Shown here piece after piece: positions 11,699 to 25,200 of a stretch of 64,000 nucleotides of DNA; position 1 is the first letter of the stretch; each line of letters begins with the position of its first letter. The stretch is taken from the NCBI GenBank assembly GCA_019914945.1, contig CM034104.1, positions 9,846,046 to 9,910,045 of the forward strand, given 5' to 3'. The notes beneath the pieces are model-generated. The model worked only from the letters and a program-made list of their open reading frames with translations. It had not been told where the DNA came from and searched no databases. Origin of the DNA: Typha latifolia. Lineage: Eukaryota > Streptophyta > Magnoliopsida > Poales > Typhaceae. A program made the position numbers and the translations under genes.

Positions 11699-14334
11699 TG
11701 TAACACCCCAATTTAAAAAAAATAAAAAAATAAAAAAAACCTGACTGACGCACGTGCCGACAGCCTGCCACCCTACCCTTCCCTTTCTTCTTCTTCTTCC
11801 CTTCCTTTGCCGTGCACGCCACCCTCCCCCCATCTCCCACATCTCTTCTTTCCCTCACCGCAGCCCCTCCGTTCTCCTCTCTCTCCCTTGTGGTTGCCGC
11901 CAGCCGCCGAAGCTGCCGAGCTCGCCGACCCCCCCCTCCGGTAAGCTTTCCTTCCCCTCCTTCCTTTCTTCCCTTCTTCCTTCCCCTCCTCGGCCTCGTG
12001 CTGTGCCGGACCCATGCCGTCGCCGTCCCCGCGCTGCGCCGCCGGCCTCGTGCCGCGCCGCCGCAGCCCATCAGCCTCTCCGCCTTCCCTTCGTCTCCTC
12101 CCTCGGATGGGGAATACCGAGGGGGGGTGGGGGGGTTGTTTAACCCCCCGTGATCCCCCTCCCGTTTTCTTTTGCGGGCTGCGGTCATACCGCGGCCCCA
12201 CCGGCTCCCCAGGTGGGCTGCGCGGTCAAACGCGACCCATCGAGCTGGGTGGGCTGCGGTCCAACGCAGCCCACGGGCCACTTGGTGGGCTGCGGTCCAG
12301 ACCCCCGACCCACTAGGCTTGGGTTGGGTGGGGCTGCGGACCGCGACCCACCAACCAAGCCTGCGGTGGGTGTGTTGGACCCAGCCCACTTCGGCCAATC
12401 TTGTGGGTCAGCCCAATTGCAGCCCACCTTGACCCATTGTCTATTAGGTTAGGTTTGAGCCTAACCCAATACCCCTAGCCCAGCCCTTTGGGGACCATTT
12501 GGACCCTATAACCCCGTTTACTTTTTTTGCACCTGATTTAATTAACCTGATCTAGTATCATGTGAATTATAGGATGACATAAGACCCGCCCTAGGAGACC
12601 CTTGACTCATGTAATTGCCAACCATAATTACGCTAATAAGATAATTGATTCTATTAGTTGGCTAATCTTACATATGACTTTAATTGCGTGAATTAATAGG
12701 ATTGACACCGCGTGAGGAAGATTTTGGAATTCCGGACTAGCTGACGAGTTTTACCATACCGTGGAGACCCCCGAGGCGAGTAGAGTTATACAAATCTAGA
12801 ATAACATAATTACAGTCATTATACCTGTCATGATACGGTAGGAAATGTCAGTATTAATGCATGCAGTTGGTACTCCCTATTATATCTTTTGCATATGTAG
12901 TTATTTATAACCTGTTCATCATAGTATCATGAGGATGTTAATGTGTATGATAATGCTTTACATGTGTCCTGTATGGTATACCATTGCATAGATGTATGAT
13001 TGCTGTGAATATGGAATGTAATGATCATGATGACTATAACATGCTTTATACACGCATAAACACTGCACCACTTCCACCTATCATTAGTAGTCGAATTCTG
13101 ACTAGGCAGTACCCCTACTCACTCAGCCCAGGGTTAAGGGTAGAGTGTATCATATATGTCTATACTATTAGCGGCCTACACCTGAGGTCGGGAAGCCTGT
13201 GTGGCATTCAGGTAGTTATACTGCATAGTTAGGACTAGATTATGATGATAGAAGAACATAATTGTGAGGCGGGGATATAACTCTAGCGGTACCCGACGAC
13301 GCAGGGTTAGGGCGTCTGTTGATGAGCCGAGGGCTCTCGATTCTCCCGCCGAGGGCGGTGATGATTTAGAGAGAGTGAGATATGGGCTTACGACTGGGGT
13401 CCTGAGTCTGATGGCCACAGACAACCGGTCACATGTAGTGTCGCCATACACGTGTAGGTGACATTATCGCTAGATGTGTATATATCTCCCCTCGATGTAT
13501 GAGATGATGGATGATTGTTTCTTAAGAGTATTTATCCTGTGTGGTGAATAGCTCGGTGAGCGAGGATGAGTATGATTATTGCTTTGGTAGACATGAGGTG
13601 ACTAAACTGCTATTTTATTGCTATGCATAACATGTAAAGCCTATGATTGAGATGTGCACGAATAAGAGATTGTCTCAAGCTTTATATTTGTGTGAACTTA
13701 TCATAATATGTTTAGGAACTAGCAGATTCCAGGATAGTGATTGGTAATCTTTATCAATTGCATTGACTTAGTAAATTATGGTAAGTCATTTCAATAAGCA
13801 TGTCGTTATCATTAGCAAATATAAGCATATATTGGATATACACATGTGATGTCATTATTTTAGATTCTATGGATCCGACTTTCGTCACCTATGCAGTGAA
13901 CATGCCATACATGGAAAGGTAGCCATGGTAGCCACAGCAGACTTTAAAGAGGTCTTGGATATTCGTGATTTCTTTCGTGTAAGCTCACCCCTCGTGGTGG
14001 TATTATTTCAGAGCTAGGGGACGCAGGTGCGGGTAGCGAGAAGTAGCCGTTTTCTTTCTTTTTAGTAAGTATGTTAGTTGTATTAAGCCCCTGCGAGGGT
14101 ATGATGATGACGTTGTATTTTTTTGGACTTTAACATAGTATTTTGGATGTATATTTGGAAGGCTTGTTGTGGCCTGTGGAACTTGTATCCGGACTCCTTT
14201 AGTTGAGTTATTTATGGTGAAATTATGCTGTTGTGTGCCTTGTGAAATCCTTGTACTGACAGGTCATGTGATGTACCGCGTGGGAGGATTTACTCACGCA
14301 ATTTACACGTGTATTTGGAGGTTTGGGTGTTTCA
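11699..14334 (+). mobile_element. Solo LTR, 2636 bp, Ty3/gypsy (Tekay/Del-like) type
   Basis: Starts TGTAACACCCC, a start shared by many long plant Ty3/gypsy LTRs, and ends GGGTGTTTCA, a one-base variant of the expected GGGTGTTACA. It is bounded by identical 5-bp repeats GACAC. There is no primer binding site, coding sequence or second LTR, so this is a solo LTR left by recombination. The first 700 bp are very GC-rich and include repeated GGGCTGCGGTC modules around 12177-12340. The middle (12500-13900) is AT-richer. Open frames in the GC-rich part reflect composition. Clade is inferred from length and ends only. Confidence 0.75.
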
Positions 14335-14339
14335 GACAC
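14335..14339. repeat. 5-bp target site duplication GACAC (right)
   Basis: Pairs with 11694-11698 around the solo LTR. Confidence 0.75.
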
Positions 14340-14620
14340 AGTCTAGGTTATGATCTAATAAATTAGGTAATAATAGTTGAAGGTAGGATGAAATCATAAA
14401 TAGACTTTGTCTTTGGTTTCCCTTTGGGATGTGATCTTAAGATCCAACAGTCTTAGCAGTTGGCATCCCCCAGCAATATTGAGTCAATACCAAATGCCAA
14501 ATCCAAGCCACCCCCGTCAATAAGTTGATCCGACAACCAAGCTAACAGCTAGATCACCTACCATCAGGGTTGACATCAAGCGGTGAGGGTGAATGATGCG
14601 CAATTGGCAGCTCCAAGGAA

Positions 14621-15610
14621 TCCCAGGTCATAAGTATTTTTTGACAATTCAAGAGCTCGAAGACTACATATCGACTAAACAAAGGGCCAACCCTCTACTG
14701 ATACAAAGGCATTAAGTCTCACTAAGTTTTTAGGTAATATACAAAGTCATCAATTTAAGCTCTTAATTGTTAAGCCGGCCGCCAAGCCATTGCTTTTAGC
14801 TAAATGTTGTCGAGCTGCTTACTAAGCCAACACACCGCTAAATCATTGAATTGAACCGAGTCGCCAAGCCAAGCTAAACCACCAATAAAAAACTTTTGCT
14901 CATAATAAATTTGTTTTGAATTGAACTTGAAGTTGTGATCTCCTCGCTCACTAGTGGGTACCCTCCCAACTTCAAAGTTGGGTGGTCCTAGGTCACAAAT
15001 TTTTTTTTTTATCATTCAAGAGCTTGAATGCTAGATATGAGCTTGACAAAAAACTAACTATCTTTAGGTATAAAAGATTTATGCCCCACTAAGCTTTTGG
15101 TCTAACATACTAAGTTACTTAGACTAGGCTTCAAGTTGTATGCGTTGCCGAACTATTACTCCAAACATTGTCAAGCTACTTCTCTAAGCTATCGCACTCC
15201 TGAGTCATCAACCGTGCCAAGACAAGTTATTGAGCCAAGCCACCAAACCACTAGGTAATTTCCTCCATAATAATTGCTTAAGGTTAGAGTCGACTCTATG
15301 ACATCATTTGGTCGCAGGAGACGTACATATAAATTTTACTAAAATTGGTTGGTCCCACTCACAAGTATTTTTTTATGTTATTCGAGAGTCCAAACGCTAA
15401 ATATGAGCTAAACAAATGGCAAATCTCCTTAAATACATAGATACCTAGGTCTCACTAAGTTTCAACTAATATACTAAATCGCCTAGTATATATACTTCAA
15501 GTCATGTGCATCATCGAACTATTGCTCTGAACTAAATATTATTAAGACATTAACTAGGCCAAGCCGAGTCGCTAAACCAAAACCAAGCCACTAAACTACC
15601 AAATAATTTT
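14621..15610 (+). repeat. Diverged tandem repeat, 366-bp period, about 2.7 units
   Basis: The junction motif (TCCCAGGTCA / TCCTAGGTCA / TCCCACTCA) starts at 14621, 14987 and 15353, exactly 366 bp apart each time. Each unit then has a T-rich run, ATTCAAGAGCT, a segment with GCTAGATATGAGCT-like sequence, CACTAAGTTTT, and a string of GCCAAGCCA/AAGCCACC motifs. Units are clearly diverged. No coding potential. This is a satellite-like array or the internal repeat of an old element. Confidence 0.75.
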
Positions 15611-15815
15611 TTTTTTACAAGTGAAAACAATGCTATGTGCTCGCACACTGAAGAGTAGAACACATCATGAGCATACCCAATTGTAAGAATTCTCCAGCTC
15701 ATGAGACGCTACCACGAGTTCCAATTGTAGAACATTCTTGCAATTTACGATCGAAATTCAATGCGGAGTTCATACTAAGGATGTCAAAAAAGCTCGTGGG
15801 CATACGAGGCTCGCC

Positions 15816-16287
<472 letters not shown>

Positions 16288-19200
16288 ATGATGTACGGGG
16301 ACCCGCCGCCGCCACCGCCTGCTCAGGGCGGCGGGGATTTCCACCGAGGACCGCCTCCCATGCGGCAGCCATCGGCTTCTTCCACCAATCTCCCGCCGGA
16401 TTACCACCATCCGTCTCAGTACGAAGGTATGATCCATTCAGAAAGAAGAAAAGGATTTGTGGAGCGCAAAAAGTGATTCTTTTCCTTGTATTATTTGATT
16501 TACTGCGATTGAGTTGTGGGTTGTCTGTGATTGAGTAATGTTGATTACATTTGTGTCTATTCGTTCATCTTGCTGCACTTCCTTTAGGCAGTTTACATAA
16601 ATAACTTGCTTTTATTTTCTTATTTGACTGCTTGATTTGACATGTTGAAATTTACATAAAAAGAAGATGAGTGTATGGGGTGAAACGGCTGCCAGTGCCA
16701 CGAGCTTGTATATATAAGTTAATGAAGATCGAGGTTGAGTGTTTTGTGGTCTCATAACCACATGTGATTGTGGTGAAAGCACAGAAAGATTGGTTGAAAA
16801 AATTGTACTTGGCGAACTTTGTTACATCTATAATTGTTTTGCCCACTATCCTACTTCTTTGGGATGAGTCCAACTTGTTTTCATTAGCATATTTGAGCAT
16901 ACTACCGAGGCTCTTTTTCGGGACTGAGTGGAAAGATTTGTGCTGATTGTTTGATAGGCTTTATGAATTGTTTGTAGCAATGCCCCCTCCATTCTTTTTC
17001 TTTTGTGACCATGCCCCATAAGTTAGATGCGTTATGTTTTGTTGCAAAAGATGGCCAGGATTTGCTGTCCTTGTCCATCAGCATATTTACCATTAATTAG
17101 GGATTTTAATTTCAGAAGTGTAGACAATATACATTGATTTGGGAGAATTATATGGCACAAAGTGGTGCACAAATACAATTGGTCATTGATGCATCTAGTA
17201 GAAAAGTGACCAAGCCTTTTTGTCTAATTCACTATTACAGCATTTATACATCATATTATATTAGGATGTGCTTTCCTTAATTATTCATGGAGAGAGAACT
17301 TGTCAGTTAGCACAAAATTTCACAACCTAAAGAATCTTTAAGAAATCATTGTAAAATTGTAAATCACAATTTAGAATAGTAGTATTCACTCCTACAATTT
17401 TAGGTCCTTCCAATTTGTAAACTTGTCCCCTATAAGAACATGCAAAGTTCCTGAAACTCAACAAAGAAAAATCTCTATCTTGTCTTACAATTTCTTACCC
17501 ATGTTGAAGACTATTTTTGCTTGCCGTGCTTTAGCTCTCTTCTTTTGGATGTGTTTTAGATCCATCTGAGAAGCTATTGAATTTTTAAGGATGAATATTC
17601 AAGAAGCATCTGACGTGTGATTTATGTTGTATCTAATATGCTTATTGTGCTTGGGCACAATGGTTTCATCTCCTATCCGAATATGAAAAAATCACTTTCC
17701 TTCTCAGCTCTGTGCACATTGTCCAAGTGTTGTTTGAGTACTGTTCAAATGCTTCTTAAGTATCCTTTTGGGATACTATTCTTTTTCTGTGCTGGCATCT
17801 GAATGCCACTTAATATTCGTCTAATATTTTTCACTCAACATTGTAGCAAATTCTGAATTTTTCTTCTTTTGACTTGAATAACCGATTTATTTGCACGTAA
17901 CACTCTTCTATAAGTAATATATTTTGATCATACATAGTTTCTAGATTGTACATTATAAATACTTAGTGTTTTGTGGCCACAGGTTTGCCATTACAATGTT
18001 TTGCACTAATAAAAGTTATAACTTATAACTTACTATAGCTTCTTGATGAGTGTAAGAATACTTGAGTTTTGATCTTGTCCTAACATGTCAACATAGCTTG
18101 ATTTTAAGAATAGTTGAGTTTAAGAATAATTGAGTTTTGATCTTGTCCTAACATGTTAACATAGCTTTATTTTAAGAATAGTTGAGTTTAATTTATGAAC
18201 TATAGCTTCTTTGTTTCTTTTCTCTTGTCCTAACATGTTAATATGTGAGCTCTTTTTGTGAACCTAGTTTATACCATAGAAAAAAAATGAGATATGTTAG
18301 CTCTTTCTGTTTTCAAGGTTCACCAAAATGACAACCTTGTATAGACTAGGTGTCATTATCAGATAATATATGTTCTTAGGATCGGCATTAAACAAGCTAA
18401 ATGTGATCAAAGTTAATTTCAAGCCAAACTAATGTAAACTCTATGAAAGCTCCACTTGATTAAAACTTTGATAATAACATGAGTTCACTTTTCCATGTTT
18501 CCATTTGTTTAGTGCCTTAAATTAGGTAGTTTTGGGTATAACTTTAAAACGTTAAGTTGAACTTGATTCTAAGAAAAATCAGCTTGTAATCCTTTTAGTT
18601 ACTTCTTTCTGGAGTCATCTTTAGTTTCAAGATGGTCATTTTCTTGTTCTACAAATAGAAGTATAAATTTACCTTTTCTTATAGCTTTGTAGGTTTGGTT
18701 CCTTTAAGTTGCAACAACTTGTCTTCTCTATATAAGATAAATTGCTTTGTTCTCCAGCAGATTCATGTCTTCAGTATGTTTGGAACCTACAGTATGCTTT
18801 GGGACCATATCTTATCATCTTTATTTTATCAACATAACACAATCTGATTCCTGTTGACAGCTCATGGAGATAGTTTTGCTGCCAAAAGAATGAGGAAACT
18901 TGTCCAACGTCGAGCTGTAGACTATACCAGCACTGTTGTTCGATATGCTCAAGTAATATTCCTTACTAGAATTTCACGTCTTCTATATTAAAATGTAGTA
19001 TACAGATTAAGTTGTAGATACTAAGTCTTTGGACCTGGTTTTTGTGGGTTTACAGTATGTACTAGATTTGCTTTGCATTCTTCACATGATATTTTCTATG
19101 AATTTCAACTAATTATTTTTTAGAACAGGGTCTTTTTAGCGAAGTTGAGAGTTAAACACATAGTTTAACACTAGCAAAGTTTAAAGTTAAATGCATGATT

Positions 19201-22200
19201 TAACGGGCAAAGGGGGCATCAAGTACCTTGACACTACTCTTAGCTTTTGATTTCTTCATACCCAATGTAGATCTTGTTTCGCTTAATAATTACTTTGATG
19301 TGGTGAACTGTTGAATATGGCTCTGCAATTGTCATCTCATAAGGTGGTTTTGAGTTGTTCCATTAATTGTTCCTTTGCATCTAATGTCATATCTTATGCA
19401 ATGTTTTGAAAGGTGCCATCAGTATGCGAGCAGTCATCCTACCGCATAACTCCTAGATGGTATGTGGGCACGTATGCAGATGCTTATTCGGTTTAGAATT
19501 TTTAATATATAAAAAATTTAAAATAATTATTTATGATATAATACTAATATAGCAGTAAACCAATCATCTATGACCCAACAATAACTAGCAATAAGCTAAT
19601 GATGGCAATTGCCATAACTAATAGCAATAATCTAACGGTGGCAAATAGTAAAAACTAAAAAACCCAAGGACTACAGGTGGTGGTATGTGTATGTGTATAT
19701 ATATATATGGATGGAGAGAGAGATAGGAGAGTGGTAGTGGCTCTGGGACATGGTGGCTGCTGGTATAGGTGGCGAGACGGGGTGAGAGTGAGGGGGAGTG
19801 ACTGAGTGAGAGAGAGGGTGAAAGAGTGAGATTGAGAGAATGCACCTCCATTGTCCCCTCAACACTGCCACTGTGCGCTGCTTGTCACTATGTCCACTCA
19901 CCATCGGGGAGAGGAGAGGGCTTGAGAGTGATTAGGGCTCAATTGGTAAAGGAGAGTTTTTTTATTTTTAAAACTTACTGGTGGCTAATCTTGCACCGCT
20001 AACCGACCCGACCCACTATCCCACAATGGCGGTCTGACCTGCTATAGTTTGCTATGACAAAAGTGGCCTGCCAAGCTCCACCAAGGAGGTTGAACTACAA
20101 AGTGGTGCTGCTTACCCAGTTTACGGAGCGGCTGGCTAGGTGGCTGCCAAAATTGATTTTCAATACATTTATCTTATGTCAACAATGCTGTTTTCGTCCA
20201 GCACTCCAAATCCATATTTATCTTGAGCCTAGGATATCCTAGAAGCCAGAGGTTTATGGAATCATTTTCTTTTCATTTTCAGACAAGAAGGGTGAGTTTA
20301 AGTGTGCAAGATATCCATTAAGTCTAGGGAACATGATTCCGTTGTCTGGTTTTGGGTTATCTTCTATTATAATATCTTTTCATAGATTTTGGTGTCTTCT
20401 GTCTAATTTGGCATCATTTCATGAATTTGATCCTGTGATGATCCCTTGGGTTGTGTAACTCGTGTCTATGTTAATCTCCCAGTAACAAAGACCATAAATT
20501 TCTGTAAGGAATTTTATGGATTAGGATCTTATTATTGCGCGATCACGTTGTGTCTTCCTGGCAAATAAACAATGATATCTAAATGGACTCTTTACTTTTG
20601 ATTTCTAGTTTTCACCTATTACCTTCTTTTAGACTGAGTATAGAAGGCTTAATGAAGGTAGCCCCTTTGTTTTTCACTGTAGAGCATGTCTTGCACTTGT
20701 AGAGAAAATTTCACGTGCCAATACTTTTGATATCATAATAGCTACTTTTCTCATTGTAATTTCTGATTATGGTAAAGGCTAATAAATAACACTGCATGAC
20801 TTAGATATACAGATTAAAAGCAGTGGTAATTTTCAATCACTATTCTACTAACAAAGTTACCATTGGTTGTCTTACTATTTATCTATAGTATTGTACCTTC
20901 ATTGGTGTTGCTAAATGTGCTTTTCTGGTGGTAATTCTCATGCAGCTTATTTGATTTCTGTGTTGAAAATATTTTGTAGGTTCGCATGTGGCAGCGGGAT
21001 GTCAGGGACCGAACTATACTGCAACCTACAAATGCAGCTGTCATAGATGTTAGTAATCAAGTTCTCCTCTGAAGTGCCATTTTAGGGTTTGGGTTATGTA
21101 GATCTAGTTATTTATTTTTCAGATGTTCTCATCCATTATGATGTAAATGTTGGGTGCGTCTTTGCAAGCATTTCTTTTTACTAATCTCAATGCTCTTATT
21201 TATTTATCTATTTAAGGAGGGACTACTTCTGAATCACATCTGTCACTTTCTTTTATAGTCTTGGAGAACTTCGACTATGGCTTGTCTAGGTTTAATAATC
21301 CAAATATTCGTGCCTCAATTTGGGTGCTAGGTAGGCAGGTTTTAGTGCTGGTTTTCAGATATTGGCCCTTCTGTGATAGTGTGTAATTTGTCTTTCTGTG
21401 AAGCACTAACACATTTATCCTCTAGCCTTGTCTTTATTGGATATATAGTGGGCGTGATAGTCAGCATGCATTTTATTTTAATATTTTTACATGTTGGATA
21501 CTCGTTGCAAGTATCTGATCTTTTTGAATGTCAAATTAAAATGGTGAAGATTGCTTGAGTTTCATATTATTTGCTGAGGAATTTTGTGATCTTCACCAAT
21601 TGTATTGATTGTCATAAAGATCAGATAAATAGAAGAGACTGCTGTCCTTTTGGTTAAATAAGAAGTGTTCTTTTCCTAATAATTTTTTTCTTTAGATGCA
21701 ATTTTATGAGTTATAGTTTTATACTGTCTTCATTTTTGGTAATATTTCACAGTGATGACTTTACAATCTGGAGATGAAATTTTTGTATTTACTGTTGCAA
21801 CCTAGTAATTTAACTGCTGCTTATCAAAATTTAACCTTGTATAACTTAAGGAATAAAAGATGATTAAAGCTGCTGCTTATCAAAATTAAGAGCTTGACCT
21901 TTGTAAAGCACCAGTAAATGAATAGATAGATATCTAGCTCTAAATTCAATTTCAAGAGATCTGAATTCTGAAGTTATATTATTGTGTATATGCTGCAAGT
22001 GTTTTCTAAATTTTCCATGGATGCAGATGTTACCAGCGGTTGCCTATGCCGACAATCCTTCGACTAGCTTTGCTGCAAAATTTGTCCATGTTTCAACAAA
22101 TAAAAATAAATGCTCAATTAATCGTGTACTGGTAAGTTTGTATTATAACTATGTTTATTCTTTATTATGGATGAGCTGACTTCTGCTAAAATTTTCCTAG

Positions 22201-25200
22201 TATATTTTTAAGGATTTTTACATAATTGCCACTAAATTTGTTTAAAATATCATTTACTAGTACGTTTTTCGAAATATCATAATTGCTACCGAAATCTTTG
22301 TACTTTTTCAAAAATACTATTCTATTAGTTAAATTTAATTAATCAAGAAAAACCAAATTTATATTTGAAAAATTTATTTTGCCCTTGTACAAATTATTTA
22401 AAATGGTTCAAAAGCTATCCTATACTTTACTCAATATCATAGTATATGGAAAAATATCTTCTTTTATGCAAGACAAAAATCATCGATAAATATCTCATGC
22501 CCTGAACTTCAAGAAAGAAGAATATTTTAGTCATTTATATGTGTTTGTTAACTTTAACAACATTATGTTAGGAATATTCTGTAAAAACTAACCATAGTGA
22601 TAATTCTGAATAGTCAAAAGATTTTATTGGCAATTATGATGTTTTGAAAGTTTCTGGTGGCACTTATGTAAAAAAACCTTATTTTAAAATATGAGCTTAC
22701 TGAGCTACTTTTGTCATCCTTATTACTGTGAGCATCTTCTAAATTTTTTTTTTTTCAAACTGATTTTTATTAGAGAAAAACAACATTGTTATATGGTTGG
22801 TGACTAGAATAATAAATAGTTGATTATGAAGGAGCTTAAACTAAGGTTTCGAAACTTGGTATTAGAATCGGCTGTTAAAGAAAACAATATGTATCAGTTA
22901 TATCGATCGCTTGTATTGAATCAGACTATTTTTAATTACGTAAAATTCTACATATTATTTAAAATATAAGAAATTATTTTATAATTTTATAAAAAATAAT
23001 AGAAAAATAAGAAAATAAAAATTTGTCACTTATAAAATCTAAAAACTAAAGAAAAAACTTACTCAAAACTATAATAAATTTCGACTTGAATTTGACAAAT
23101 TTATACTCGTAAATTACTACTGTAGAACAACCGTGAAGAGATTACAACTGTAAAAAAAAGGAGTTACAAAGTGGGTGAGAAAGGCACAAATGAGAAATGA
23201 AAGAAATAAAACTCATCCGAGTTTATCAAAGTGTGGACTAGCTGAAAGGGTTTACTGGGTCAGACAGTATGAGAGTGGAATGAGAGTGTGTGTGAAAGAT
23301 AGAGGGTAAAAACTGAAAATTTAAAAAGAAGTCGGTTGATGACATCAATTACCAATGTCTTCTACATTAGATATATTTTAGATTCAACTTGAATCTTAAA
23401 AAATTTAGTTTCGGCCAATATGGTCGATCCCAAACCGAAATCAGTCACTAGATTTGTTTTGAGTTTGGATCGGGATTGGCTAATTTTGGGATCATGGCCC
23501 AAACAATTACCCAGTTCCTACACGCCAGATAATTCATCTAGGCATTATGAGATATAGTAGCACAGCTCATGGCCTTATTTTTCCATTTACATCAATTTTT
23601 TGAATTATCTTGTGTTGGATTGTTGATATAGGCTTGGTTCTTGGTTCTTTATCGTGTTGTATCTTGTTAGAACTAATTATTGTTGATATTAATACATCCA
23701 TATTCTCTTCTATAATTTAGATATTATCATATCCAACCTTCAGCTAACTCTTCAACTTTATTTGAATATCCAGTAAATTATGTGCCCATTTAAGTTTCCA
23801 AAACCCTCTTGCACATAATGTATATTTTATTTACTGTAATCTAATCTCCACTGTTAATCTTGTGAATCTATGAACCATTATGATAATGTTCATGTAGAAC
23901 ATTTTGGAGAAAAGTAGATCGAAGGGATGGACATTGATTAGTATGAGAGGCTTGAAATTTTTAATATTTTGTTGGCTATTTGGGGTGTGATTTTGAATTT
24001 TGCATTAATTTCTGATTTTGATATGGAACTCATTCTATTACTTTTATTCTGGTTAAGAAAAAGCTAGTACTGTAGTGAGATGGGTTATGAGGATGGAGCT
24101 AGAGGAATCTGTACAAATGGAATCACTTCAAAATTTTTGGAAAGTGAATCTTTTTCGGCATTTATAACTATAAATATCTGAATCAAAATTTCATATTCAG
24201 ATAAACAAAAATTGCCCATTTAGCAGGATATACTTCTGCTTCGAATTGAGTAGTTCTGATTCTAGAAAGAAACACTTCCAAATTTGTTCTCCCTACTTTT
24301 GATAGATTATTTTTTCTCCCTAGACATAATATCATTTCATATAGATTCATGAGTTACTTGCAATAACTTTTCTCCTTTTCTTTTGTAAGGCTATTTCTTA
24401 TGCACACATTTCTTGGTTAACAGGTAGTAATGCATAAGATATTTTTTCTCTGGATAATGCAAATTACCAATGCGACTTTTATGTAAATATGCATTTGGGA
24501 TTTGGGTTATGTTTATAGTATGTCTAACCTTACATCTTCTAGTTAAGCTATTCAACAATGTTAGTTATTAACTTCCTTGTCTTTTGTTTTGATCTAATAC
24601 TACCTTTTCTTTTACAATGAAGTGGACCCCTACAGGGCGTCGTCTTATAACTGGGTCTCAGAGTGGTGAATTCACTCTCTGGAATGGACAGTCTTTTAAT
24701 TTTGAAATGATTCTTCAGGTATTCAATAACAGATCCCTTTCAATGAACTTATTGTGGCTCATGAGTATTGGTGAATACATTCTATCCTATCTTCCTATTT
24801 ATTCTCCAGGCTCATGATCAAGCAATTAGGTCAATGGTTTGGAGTCACAATGAGAATTGGATGGTCACCGGTGATGATGGTGGTTCAATCAAGTAGGCTG
24901 CTTATCTTATTTAGCAAATCTTCACCATCTGCGTCCATTCTTTGGATTCAAGAAATATCTTATGCATCAGAACCGTTTGCTACTAATTATTTGCAGGTAT
25001 TGGCAAAATAACATGAACAATGTGAAGGCAAACAAAACTGCCCATAAGGAGTCTATCCGTGACTTGAGGTGCATTTCAGCACTGTTGTGTCTTAAGTTGT
25101 GTGCATTTGGATTCCTTAATCATAAAATTTGCTTTTCTCAACAGCTTTTCTAGGACAGATCTGAAATTTTGTTCGTGCTCTGATGACACAACTGTTAAAG

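Noticed and set aside
11639..12452. Several overlapping Pro/Arg/Gly-rich open frames on both strands
   Set aside because: They lie in the GC-rich part of a solo LTR; overlapping frames on both strands and no motif point to composition only.
19618..19904. Ser/Leu/His-rich minus-strand frames in FY intron 2
   Set aside because: Low-complexity translation of a GA/GT-rich transposon-like segment.
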